A DNA stretch of 64,000 nucleotides from Sphingomonas citri (GTDB taxonomy: Bacteria; Pseudomonadota; Alphaproteobacteria; Sphingomonadales; Sphingomonadaceae). The stretch lies in assembly GCF_019429485.1 (NCBI RefSeq), contig NZ_JAHXZN010000008.1:1-64000 (forward strand), read 5' to 3'. Positions 1-7,986 of the stretch are shown here, piece after piece (within the stretch, counting starts at the first letter, position 1; every line of letters starts with the position of its first letter). A program made the translations under genes and the position numbers. The notes under the pieces are model-generated. The model did not search any database, was not told the DNA's origin, and was given only the letters and a program-made list of their open reading frames with translations.

Positions 1-2
1 CC

Positions 3-1766
3 AAGGGCGCGCGCGCGGTGCTGGTGCGCGGCACCGAGTTCATGCTGGTCGCGCCGGGCTCGCGGCTGACGCTGCCCGCCGCGACCGAGGCCAAGGGGAT
101 GACGCGGATCGTCGAGGAGTTCGGCAATGTCGTCTTCATGATCAAGAAGAAGATGACGCCGCACTTCGAGGTGCAGACGCCGTACCTCGCCGCGGTGGTG
201 AAGGGGACGACCTTCAGCGTCAGCGTCGGCGGCGCCGGCAGCGCGCTGCAGGTGATCGAGGGCGCAGTCGAGGTCGCCACCAGCGACGGCGGCGCGCACG
301 ACCTGCTCACCCCGGGCGCCGTCGCGCAGGTCGGCGCGGACGACCGCTTTCGCATGGCGATCGAGCGCGACGGCGTGCGCCGCGTGATCGAGTCGCCGGC
401 GCGGCCGAAGGAGGCGCCGGTGCCGGCGCTGCCGGTCGCGGTCGAGACCGCCGCCGCGCCCGAGTCGACTCCCGCCGCGACCGAGGCGGCGGCGCCGACG
501 GCGCTCGCCGCCGCCCCCGCCATCACGGCGGAGCCGGCGGTGGCGAGCGTCGCGCCGGCGGCGGATGCGCCGACGGTCGTCGCGGTGAGCGAGACGGTCT
601 ATGCCGCGCCGGTGGCGCTGGCGGACACCACCGGGGGGCTCGTCCAGGGTACCACCGCGGCCGCGGGCGGCGCCAGCGCGGCGCTCGCCGCCGTGGCGAG
701 CGCGACCCGCACCGCGACCGAGGCGTCGACCACGACGGTCAAGGCGGTCGAGATGGCCGCCGAGATCGCGGCGGCGCGCAGCGAGCAGGCCGTTGCCAGC
801 GCCGCGGCCGAGAAGAGCGCGACGCAGGCGGCCGCGGCGGCCGCGGCGAAGGCGGCAGCCGAGCAGATGGCGGCCGCCACGGCACAACAGATTCAGGCAA
901 CGCAGGCAGCGGCCGCGGCCTCGTCACTGGCCGCGGCGCAGGCGAGTGCCGAGCAGGAGCAGGCCGCGGCCGCGCGTGCCGCGGCGATGGCGCAGGCCGA
1001 GCAGAGCGCCAAGGCCGCGCAGGACGCGCTCGCGGCGCAGCAGCAGCTCGCGGCGAGCCAGGCGGCCGAGGCGGAGGCACAGGCGCGGGCGGCGGCGGAG
1101 GCGGCAGCGGCAAGCGCCGCGCAGGCGCAGGCTGAGGCCAATGCCGCGACGATGGCGCAGGCAGCGGAGGCGGCGCGTCAGGCCGCCGCGGCGGCGCAGG
1201 CAGCGGCCGAGGCGCAGCAGAGTGCTGATCCGGCCGCGAGCGCGGCCGCGGCGCAGGCCGCCGCGGCGGCACAGGCACAGGCCGCGCAGGCCCAGGCAGC
1301 CGCGCAGGCGGCGTCACAGGGCGCGAGCAACGCTGCCGCGGCGGCGGTGCGAGCCGCGGGTGACAAGGCGGCGCGCGACGCCGCCAAGGCGCTGACCGAC
1401 GCCGCCGTGCAGAAGGCGGCGCAGGAGGCGGCCAAGGCCGCGGACCAGGCGCAGAAAGCGGCCGACCAGGCCGCCAAGGCCGAAGCCGACAAAGCCGCCA
1501 AGGACGCCGAAAAGGTGGCGAAGGACGCCGACAAGGCCGCGAAGGAGCAGGAGAAGGCGCTCAAGGAAGCTGCCGATCAGGCCGCCAAGGCCGCGGCCGA
1601 CGCCGCCAAGGAGCAGGAGAAAGCGGCGAAGGACGCCCAGAAGGCAGCCGACGACGCCGCCAAGGCGGCGCAGAAGGCGGCGGACGATGCCGCCAAGAAG
1701 CCGCTCCCCGGCCCGCTCGACCCGATCAAGCAGGTAATTGACCTGCTCCTGCCGAAGAAGCCCTGA
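3..1766 (+). CDS. FecR-domain protein with long Ala/Lys-rich tail (5' end missing)
   Basis: The reading frame is already open at the window edge, so the true start lies upstream. The first ~120 visible residues form a FecR-type beta domain: they include VRGTEF, an EFGNVVF strand, a VQTPYLAAVVKGTTFSV stretch and a VIEGAVEV strand, which are usual for FecR-domain surface or periplasmic proteins. After a Pro/Ala linker (about 130-200) come ~380 residues dominated by Ala, Gln, Glu and Lys. The end consists of KAAKDA/KAADQAA-like units and is predicted to be helical, possibly a long coiled coil. It closes with a short hydrophobic segment (IKQVIDLLLPKKP). There is no DUF4880 or DUF4974 visible, so this is probably not a FecIR anti-sigma factor but a structural or envelope protein. 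The tail resembles TolA or histone-H1-like repeats only in composition. Function unknown. Confidence 0.75.
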   Translation, partial: KGARAVLVRGTEFMLVAPGSRLTLPAATEAKGMTRIVEEFGNVVFMIKKKMTPHFEVQTPYLAAVVKGTTFSVSVGGAGSALQVIEGAVEVATSDGGAHDLLTPGAVAQVGADDRFRMAIERDGVRRVIESPARPKEAPVPALPVAVETAAAPESTPAATEAAAPTALAAAPAITAEPAVASVAPAADAPTVVAVSETVYAAPVALADTTGGLVQGTTAAAGGASAALAAVASATRTATEASTTTVKAVEMAAEIAAARSEQAVASAAAEKSATQAAAAAAAKAAAEQMAAATAQQIQATQAAAAASSLAAAQASAEQEQAAAARAAAMAQAEQSAKAAQDALAAQQQLAASQAAEAEAQARAAAEAAAASAAQAQAEANAATMAQAAEAARQAAAAAQAAAEAQQSADPAASAAAAQAAAAAQAQAAQAQAAAQAASQGASNAAAAAVRAAGDKAARDAAKALTDAAVQKAAQEAAKAADQAQKAADQAAKAEADKAAKDAEKVAKDADKAAKEQEKALKEAADQAAKAAADAAKEQEKAAKDAQKAADDAAKAAQKAADDAAKKPLPGPLDPIKQVIDLLLPKKP

Positions 1767-1852
1767 ACCGTAGAGGCTTGCGCTCCAGCCGCTTTTGGGG
1801 TCGCCGAGCGCGCATGGTAAAGATCGACTGCCACCCTCAAGTTGCGCGCTCA

Positions 1853-2167
1853 CTACTTCCCTAGAGGGATCTTAAGGCGCACCATGCTTCGGTTGCTGAC
1901 AAAGCCGCCTACGCCAGCCTGCTCAGCCTCCGCAGCAAGCTTCGCCCGGCCGCCCAGGATCGAGGTCTCAGCTTTTGGCAGGGCCGCTGGGTTCTGATCG
2001 TAGCGTTCCGGCAGTGCGCGGAGCCGAAATGTCTCTTGGTCGACGGCACGGCCACAAACCACCACCTCACCCGCAGCGGGGGCACTCGCGCAGGGACGCA
2101 CGGGCGGCTTCCGTTGATCTAGCACAGGACCTACGACAGCCGCTTGTAGAACAAGCCACACCAGCAT
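1853..2167 (-). CDS. small sphingomonad-type secreted hypothetical protein
   Basis: A 104-residue protein. The start at 2167 was chosen because it begins MLVWLVLQAAVVG, a plausible signal segment; the open frame continues upstream to 2413 without protein-like sequence. The mature part has the pattern 'VVVCGR ... FRLRALPERYDQNPAALPKAET ... GGFVSNRSMVRLKIPLG'. From memory this matches a small, common family of sphingomonad proteins with a central VVCGR motif and a terminal N-x-MVxLKxPF-like motif. No enzymatic motif is visible. Function unknown. Confidence 0.55.
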   Translation of the reverse strand: MLVWLVLQAAVVGPVLDQRKPPVRPCASAPAAGEVVVCGRAVDQETFRLRALPERYDQNPAALPKAETSILGGRAKLAAEAEQAGVGGFVSNRSMVRLKIPLGK

Positions 2168-2492
2168 CGCTGTACATGCCTCACCTAGCGGAGTGACAGC
2201 GGAAGCGTAGCACCGCATGTCGCTGCCGACGACCGATGTATCGCGGTGGATGATGCCTCGTCGCGAGGCTTCGTAATCAACGAACACGTCTCCCTTCCCG
2301 CCCGCGGCGGCGAGTCGTGACGCTCCGCGCCGGAAAAGGCTACCTTTGAGCGCTCCCGGTCCCCTCTCCGCTCGTGGCGAGGACCCAGAAACGGCCGTTT
2401 CCCGCGCCCTCACCGCTTCCCAACTCCAGCCGCTTGTTCATGTCTATCGTCGTCGTACGCCCGCCCGCCTCACGCCCGCCTTTCCTTGCCCA
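2168..2492. other. intergenic stretch, no gene recognised
   Basis: About 325 bases between two minus-strand small genes. Short open frames exist on both strands, but their translations are Arg/Pro-rich shadows with no family resemblance. No repeat or RNA structure was recognised. Confidence 0.4.
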
Positions 2493-2645
2493 CTAAACGC
2501 CCCGTATTGCTGCCGCGAGCATAGCGGCGAGCGCTTCCTCAGCCCTTTGCCGCAAGGCCGGGTTGGTGGATGAAAAATCCCGGCGGATCCAGTCAGGTGC
2601 CCGGCTAACAACAGCGGCAACCACCGCCAGCTGCTCTTCCGTCAT
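2493..2645 (-). CDS. 50-residue conserved small protein (DUF6771-like)
   Basis: A short gene encoding a 50-residue acidic helical protein starting MTEEQLAVVAAVVSRAPDWI and containing RRDFSSTNPALRQRAEEALAAML. The motif 'aPdWirrDf/l.s.np.lr.rAeeAlaaM' is what I recall for DUF6771-type small proteins of sphingomonads and other alphaproteobacteria. It begins 50 bases from, and is divergent to, the HNH-like gene. Family assignment is from memory; function unknown. Confidence 0.65.
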   Translation of the reverse strand: MTEEQLAVVAAVVSRAPDWIRRDFSSTNPALRQRAEEALAAMLAAAIRGV

Positions 2646-2695
2646 AGCGTCACTTTTCCCTTTTGTTCTCGCGCTCGCTGACTCATAGAATCGGA

Positions 2696-3178
2696 ATGTC
2701 GATACGTCCCGAGAACCGCTGGCTCTACCCCATTGACTGGGAGCAGCTGTCGGCAGCGGTACGCTTCAAACGCGCACGCTCGCGGTGCGATCACTGTAGC
2801 CGCCCTCACCTGCGCAGGATCATCCACCTAGGAGATGGTAGGTGGTGGGACGCGGACGCCGGGTGCTGGCGATCGCATCTGGGAAGACGAGTTCCGCTCT
2901 TAGGCTATCTCGCACTCTCGTCTGTGCGATCGATCAAGGTCGTGCTGGCCTGCGCCCATCTCGACCACGATCTCGGCAACAATGCCCGCTCCAACCTGGC
3001 TGCGCTCTGCCAGCGTTGTCACCAAGTTCACGATGCTGCGGAGCACCGCTGGCAACGTTGGTGGAACAGGTTCCGGCGCCGAGCCATCCGCGACCTTTTC
3101 GAGGACCCACGTTTAACCAGACGGCGTGTCGTTCAACCGGCTGCTAAGTCGCTAAGGCGCCTTGCTCAGCGAGCTTAG
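2696..3178 (+). CDS. HNH endonuclease-like protein
   Basis: A 160-residue protein; the start at 2696 (MSIRPENRWLYPIDW) is preferred over an in-frame start 33 bases upstream because homologues I recall begin this way. It has a CDHC pair near residue 30 (SRCDHCSRPH) and a second pair in 'ALCQRCHQVHD' near residue 110, preceded by 'AHLDHD.GNN...NL.ALC'. This is the ββα-metal layout: two zinc-knuckle Cys pairs with the DH of the HNH motif and a late His. Small proteins like this are common in sphingomonads and may act in DNA repair or phage defence, but the role is unproven. It converges on, and overlaps by 4 bases, the MucR-like gene on the other strand. Confidence 0.7.
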   Translation: MSIRPENRWLYPIDWEQLSAAVRFKRARSRCDHCSRPHLRRIIHLGDGRWWDADAGCWRSHLGRRVPLLGYLALSSVRSIKVVLACAHLDHDLGNNARSNLAALCQRCHQVHDAAEHRWQRWWNRFRRRAIRDLFEDPRLTRRRVVQPAAKSLRRLAQRA

Positions 3179-3732
3179 GTGCGGATACCCAGCGTCTTGC
3201 GCGCGGCGCCAAGCGCCTCTTTGCCGCCCTTCTCCGCTTTGCCGACGATCTTCTCGGCCACCTGTTCGATGGCAGCACCGGCGCTCTCCACCAAGGTCGC
3301 AGCCTTTCGCCCCAGTCCGATCTGCTTCGCATGTGAGCGGCGCCGCTCACTGTAGCCCGGTGCCACCATCGGATAATTTGACTTGAGCTTGAAGCGCTCG
3401 CGATACTCAGCAGGCGTGAGCCCGTGGCTCGCGAGATGCCGCTTCAAGCTGGCGTACGGCTTGCCGTCTATCATGCTGATGATCCGATCCGGATCAGCGA
3501 GCGACTTGCGGGCCGAAACCGCCGGGATATGCTCCTCCGCCGACGTGGCGTCTGCGACCGAAGTGCGGCTCGACAAACCCTCCACAGCCTCATGCATCGA
3601 CTTCAGGAAGGCGAGTACCTCGGCCGAGCTTGCACGCGTGTGTGGATTGGTGAGCCAGGCCGCTGTCAATTCCGCGGCGAGCGCAATGGTGTCGGGCGCA
3701 TGCGCGCTTGGCTCGGAGGTCATAATAGTCAT
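3175..3732 (-). CDS. MucR/Ros-family transcriptional regulator
   Basis: A 185-residue protein. The central part carries the Ros/MucR signature: 'VSARKSLADPDRIISMIDGKPYASLKRHLASHGLTPAEYRERF' followed by 'YPMVAPGYSERRRSHAKQIGLGRK'. Ros/MucR proteins are DNA-binding regulators that act as silencers of exopolysaccharide and virulence genes and bind AT-rich DNA. The usual zinc-finger first pair (CLEC, or CLED in many MucR) is here SMID, so both Cys ligands are absent, while the two His of RHLASH remain. A ~45-residue Ala/Lys-rich C-terminal extension follows the core, which is unusual for MucR. An alternative start lies three codons in (MTSEPSAH). Confidence 0.85.
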   Translation of the reverse strand: MTIMTSEPSAHAPDTIALAAELTAAWLTNPHTRASSAEVLAFLKSMHEAVEGLSSRTSVADATSAEEHIPAVSARKSLADPDRIISMIDGKPYASLKRHLASHGLTPAEYRERFKLKSNYPMVAPGYSERRRSHAKQIGLGRKAATLVESAGAAIEQVAEKIVGKAEKGGKEALGAARKTLGIRT

Positions 3733-3967
3733 TCTTTGGGTCTAGCGAGGCGGGAAATCCGCTGTCCAGCGATCTGATCGCCCCCCTCCGATTTACTGTG
3801 TGTTTTTTGGAGCTCTAAACTTTCTGTTGGTGAGACCCAGGTGCGGTCACGCGTGGCGCCTCAGTCGCGTTCGGACATGAGCCTGCCGTCATCTGTTCGC
3901 GCCTCTTGCGTGCCCTACGCTGCCAGGTCATGCCTGGATCCCATTCAACGATTGAGGGAGCCGCGGC

Positions 3968-4150
3968 ATGCAGGTGAACGCAGACGGTGAAGACACTGAG
4001 TCAGAGCGCGCCGAAGTCCACTTCCTCGCCGCGCTGCTAGACGAGCTGATGCGCAAGGTGCTTAGCGCCGGCGTGCTAACGCAAGCGGAATTAAACGAGG
4101 TTGAGGCCGCCGCTGCCAAGAGAGTCGGCGGAGTACCTCGAGCTTGGTAG
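3968..4150 (+). CDS. 60-residue acidic small protein
   Basis: A 60-residue protein preceded by a good ribosome binding site (GAGGGAG about seven bases before ATG). The sequence is acidic and helical, with 'FLAALLDELMRKVLSAGVLTQAELNEVE' and an end 'RVGGVPRAW'. It resembles small sphingomonad proteins that predict a short helix-turn-helix-like fold, but no family is firmly recognised. Function unknown. Confidence 0.5.
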   Translation: MQVNADGEDTESERAEVHFLAALLDELMRKVLSAGVLTQAELNEVEAAAAKRVGGVPRAW

Positions 4151-4289
4151 CGTCAGGAGTGCCAACCGGTATCAGTGGGCGCGTGCGACCTCCTACTCTC
4201 TCGTGCCGAGGACTCATCTCCGGTCACTCCGGGCCGCCTGTCGGCCTCCCAACTTCGTTGGGGTGGACGCGCCCTGACGGCATCGATGT

Positions 4290-5612
4290 GCTAGAGTGGA
4301 GGTGTTGAAGTATCACTGCAGGAGGCGTGCATGAGCAAGGTTAGCACAGTCGGCATCGATCTGGCCAAGTCGGTTTTCGAAGATCACGGCGCGGGTGTGA
4401 GCGGCGCGGTCATAATCCGCAAAAGCTGCAACGTGACGAGGTCTTGGCGTTCTTCTCGACATTGCCGCGATGCGTGGTGGCGTTGGAGGCGTGCGCAAGC
4501 GCTCATTACTAGACGCGCGATATCGCCGCATTGAGGCACGACACTAAGCTGATCCCGCCGACGTACGTGAAGCCGTTCTTCAAACGGCGGAAGAACGACA
4601 TGGCTGATGCGGAGGTGATCTGCGAGGCGGCACAGCGCCCGACGATGCGGTTCGTCCAAGGCAAGAGCGCGGAGGCGCAGGCATCGGCGGTGGTGTTCCG
4701 GACCCGCGACCTTCTCGTGCGTCAACGTACCCAGTTGATCAACGCCCTGCGCGGCCACCTCACCGAGTTCGGCTGCATCGTGCGTCAGGGTGTTGGGCAC
4801 GTCGGCAAGCTGATCAAGGTGGTAGGCTACCCCACCTCCGACATCCCGGCTCAGGCGCGACCCGTGCTGGTCGTGATTGCGCAAGGGCTAGAAGCGCTGC
4901 CGATGCAGATTGCCCTGATCGACCGCGAGATTGCGAGCCGTGCGAACGCTGATTCCCGTGGCGAAGCGGCTGATGACGATCCCCGGCGTCGGCCCGGTGA
5001 TAGCGACCGCCCCGGTGGCGCTGGCGCCCGCTGCCAACACCTTCCGTCGGGGGCGCGACTTCGCCGCCTGGCTCGGGCTGGTACCCCGACAGCACTCCAG
5101 CGGCGGCAAGGATCGCCTCGGGCGGACAATGAAGATAGGAGAGCGTAGCTTGCGCAGGCTTCTGATCATCGGCGCGAGCTCAGTGACGAAGGTCGCGGCG
5201 CGCAATCCTGATAAAGCCGGTGCATGGCTGGCCGGCGTGCTAGCTCGCAAGCCACGCATGCTGATCACCGTTGCGCTCGCGAACAAAATGGCGAGGATCG
5301 TCTGGGCGCTGATGGCCCACGGCGGATCCTACAAAGCGCTGGCCGCAGCGGCGTAGCCGCCAAGGCTTGAGGCGTCAGGGACGCAGGGAAGGTCAGTAGA
5401 GGGGTATGGCGCAACGGTCAGAAGACGGGATCGGGAAAACCAGTAGAATGTCCGAGCGCTTCGAGGGCGCAACCTCGGTCTGGACCCGGTCCGCGATATC
5501 AATACAGGCCAGCAGCCGTGATGATGGCTGCATAACAGGCCGGACATACGGAAGCACCTGAACCCGCGCGATCAAATCTTCCGAACACCCCCTTGTATCC
5601 GGTGGGGCGTCT
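4290..5612 (+). mobile_element. degraded IS110-family insertion sequence
   Basis: The element includes the broken transposase (4331-5356) and a long 3' non-coding tail (about 5357-5612). The tail has the look of IS110-family ends: 'GCGTCAGGGACGCAGGG', 'GGGATCGGGAAAACCAGT', 'GGACCCGGTCCGCG' and 'AACAGGCCGGACATACG'. Ends are approximate, as IS110 elements lack strong terminal inverted repeats and none could be read. Its right end abuts the IS6-family remnant. Confidence 0.7.
4331..5356 (+). pseudogene. IS110-family DEDD transposase, frameshifted
   Basis: The N-terminus (VSTVGIDLAKSVFE) carries the first Asp of the DEDD RuvC-like domain, and 'KNDMADAEVICEAA' the next acidic cluster. The C-terminal transposase_20 part is intact in sequence: 'LMTIPGVGPVIATAPVALAP', 'FAAWLGLVPRQHSSGGKDRLG', 'LANKMARIVWALM'. 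The gene is broken in at least three ways: an apparent one-base loss in an A run near 4423, an in-frame TAG at 4510, and another frameshift near 4935-4950 between 'IALIDREIASR' and 'TLIPVAKRLM'. It cannot make a full transposase. Confidence 0.9.
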
Positions 5613-6180
5613 ACACACGGACGTTCACGGCTTTATCTGCCCTGCTCGAAAGCAGTCGTTCGTTCACGTTTCGTCTGGCCCAGCGCCTCACCCGCTGCTT
5701 CTCGCGGCTGCCGAGTCCGATCAGCGCCGCACCGTAGAAGCGCAGACCTTCGGTGGTGATCGCCTTAGGCGAGCCGTGGCGCTTAAACGCCTTCTTCATC
5801 AAAGCGAGCGCTGACTTCTTGTCGCGCGTTCTGGTGACGTAGCTTTCGAGGACCTCGCCCTCGTCATCCACCACGCGCCACAGGTAGGCCAGATTGCCGT
5901 TCAGAGGCACGTACATGTCATCCAGGTGCAGCGCCATTTGCAAAGGCCGCGCATTTGCTCACCCGCTGGCGCCGCACCTCGCCCGCGAGTAGCGGACCAA
6001 ACCTGCTTCTCCACAGCCTGACCGATTCCATGGCAGATGTCGATCCCGCGTTCGAACAGCAGGTCCTCCACGTTCTGCCTCGACAGCGGAAAGCACACGT
6101 AGAGCAGCACCACGGCCGGACCATCCCGGGCGACGAGTTGAAGTAGCGGAACGGACTGCTGGCTTGCGCGGGCAAGGCAT
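5611..6180 (-). pseudogene. IS6-family transposase remnant, several frameshifts
   Basis: Pieces of one DDE transposase occur in three minus-strand frames in the right order: 'SPFRYFNSSP' (6130-6175), 'VLLYVCFPLSRQNVEDLLFERGIDICH' (about 6030-6113), 'RFGPLLAGEVRRQRV' and 'MALHLDDMYVPLNGNLAYLWRVVDDEGEVLESYVTRTRDKKSALALMKKAFKRHG' (5760-5940). The first catalytic Asp (LDDMYV) and second (VVDDEGE) are visible. The C-terminal end with the catalytic Glu is lost at about 5611, where the IS110 tail begins, suggesting the IS110 element inserted into an existing IS6 copy. Confidence 0.85.
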
Positions 6181-6340
6181 GGCCCTTCTTAACCCGGCGA
6201 GCGCCACAGGTGCATTAGCGTCGAAGGAGCCCATCGTAGCCTTCTTGCGAACCGCAGCCAGGCTCCCGCGGCAATCGTCCCCTCAACGCCAAGCTGCAAA
6301 GCTTGAAACGTCCGCGACCGACAGCACCGGCAGCCCGGCC

Positions 6341-7957
6341 TTAGGACCCACTAAGCGACAACCTTCCGACGACGATTGATTTAGCCGGCAAGCTTACGAT
6401 GCCGCCGGTCGTCAGCGTCGCTGAAAATCTGGCGGGCACTAGGCGATCTGGCTCGTCAAAATCGTTATGCTGATCCATCGCTTCGGCGGTAAGGATGTGG
6501 CCGACCAATGCGCACGGCGACGACATGCCAGGTATCGTCAGCCGCACATTGCGCGCTCGCGTCGGATCCAGGTTCACCAGGGAAATCCAGATTATCCCGT
6601 CCTCGGCGCGAGCTACCGAGGCGTCGACCGCCGGCAACGTAATGGCGCCGACACGATACCTTGGCCCCCCGGTAACCGACGCTAGCGGTGTCGCGCCGCG
6701 GAATGGTTTGTAGAGGTCGAACACCCAGTAGGTTGGCGTCCGGAACATGCGCGGGCCATCCGTGTGGATCATGGCCTGATCGACATTGACCATCTGAGCG
6801 ATGGTGGCCATACGAACGCGATCGCTGTGCCGATGAAAGACGTTGAGCGTGATTGCCGCTACTAGCGCATCACGCAATGTGTTCTGCCACGAATACAGAT
6901 TTGGATCCTTCCCGGGCGGCGTGTCCAACCAGCTCCCCCATTCGTCGACGGCAAGCATGACACGCTGCTCTTGATCGTACCGGTCCATGATCGCACTGTG
7001 ACGCGTCACCAGCTCTTCCATGCGGCGTGCATTTCGCAAGGCGGAGCCCCACTCGGCCTCGCTGAACCCGATCGCTGACCCCTTTCGCTCCCAGGTACCG
7101 GCAAAGGTGTAGTGATGCAGGCTTAAGGCATCGAAATACCGCGCCCCGGCGTCACGCATCATCACTTCGGTAAAGTGGTAGTCATCGACATTGGGGCCGG
7201 CCGCGACACGGATCGTGCGGGTACCGGGCGCGGTGGCGAAGAAGGCAGCGTAACGCCGTGTGGTCGCCGCCGCCTTTTCGGCGGTCATGTTGCCGCCGCA
7301 CCCCCAGCTTTCGTTGCCGACGCCGAAAAAGGCGACGCGGAACGGCACCCTGCTGCCGTTCTTACCCCGTTCCTTCGCGAGGGTCGAGCCACCGACGGCG
7401 GTCATATACTCCATCCAGCGCGCCATGTCGGTGGGGGTGAGCGAGCCGATGTTCCCGGCTATGTAGGCCGACGTGCCGCCGAGTTGATCGAGCAAGTCCA
7501 TGAACTCATGGGTGCCCACGGCGTTTGTCTCGGGAACGTCGCCCCAAGCGGTATTCACCCGGTTGGGCCGCCGCTTGCGCGGACCGATGCCGTCGCGCCA
7601 GTCATATTTATCGGCGAAACAGCCGCCCGGCCAGCGCAGCAGCGGCACTTCCAAGGCCCGTAACGCCGAGACCACATCGTTACGGAAGCCGCGGGTGTTC
7701 GGAATGGACGAGTCCGGCCCCACCCACAGGCCGCCGTAGACGCCGTGGCCAAGATGCTCTGAGAACTGACCATAGATATTCCGGCTGATCGGTACGCCTT
7801 CCGAAGCCGGACTGACGACGACGTCGGCGATCTCGGCCTTATTCGGCCGCTGCGCCCTCGTCCCACTCGTCGGCCAGGCGATGAACGCTGCGGCCAACAG
7901 CAGAATGTGCACCAGAGCCCGGGCATTGCCCCGCTTCCCCCCGATGGTCAAAGGCAT
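6341..7957 (-). CDS. GH51 alpha-L-arabinofuranosidase, secreted
   Basis: A 538-residue enzyme. The start at 7957 (MPLTIGGKRG) gives a signal peptide with a hydrophobic core at 15-30 and a likely cut after TRAQ. The frame is open far upstream but overlaps the symporter. GH51 marks: 'GQFSEHLGHGVYGGLW' near 63, 'LRWPGGCFADKYDWRDGIGPR' near 107, acid/base Glu216 in 'GVGNESWGCGG', and nucleophile Glu339 in 'VDEWGSW'. GH51 enzymes release L-arabinofuranose from arabinan, arabinoxylan or arabinogalactan side chains with retention. It is the last gene of the minus-strand operon, 29 bases after the symporter. Periplasmic location is inferred from the signal peptide. Confidence 0.93.
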   Translation of the reverse strand: MPLTIGGKRGNARALVHILLLAAAFIAWPTSGTRAQRPNKAEIADVVVSPASEGVPISRNIYGQFSEHLGHGVYGGLWVGPDSSIPNTRGFRNDVVSALRALEVPLLRWPGGCFADKYDWRDGIGPRKRRPNRVNTAWGDVPETNAVGTHEFMDLLDQLGGTSAYIAGNIGSLTPTDMARWMEYMTAVGGSTLAKERGKNGSRVPFRVAFFGVGNESWGCGGNMTAEKAAATTRRYAAFFATAPGTRTIRVAAGPNVDDYHFTEVMMRDAGARYFDALSLHHYTFAGTWERKGSAIGFSEAEWGSALRNARRMEELVTRHSAIMDRYDQEQRVMLAVDEWGSWLDTPPGKDPNLYSWQNTLRDALVAAITLNVFHRHSDRVRMATIAQMVNVDQAMIHTDGPRMFRTPTYWVFDLYKPFRGATPLASVTGGPRYRVGAITLPAVDASVARAEDGIIWISLVNLDPTRARNVRLTIPGMSSPCALVGHILTAEAMDQHNDFDEPDRLVPARFSATLTTGGIVSLPAKSIVVGRLSLSGS

Positions 7958-7986
7958 ACCAAGGCCTCCACTGGTTGTCGGCTGAA

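Noticed and set aside
599..1564. Several frames on both strands inside the Ala-rich tail gene
   Set aside because: Arg/Pro-rich or Cys/Ala-rich translations are shadows of the repetitive GCG/GCC codons of the FecR-domain protein.
1380..1690. Repetitive stretch considered as a CRISPR or tandem DNA repeat array
   Set aside because: The repetition is in the Ala/Lys coding pattern and is not made of equal repeats with unique spacers.
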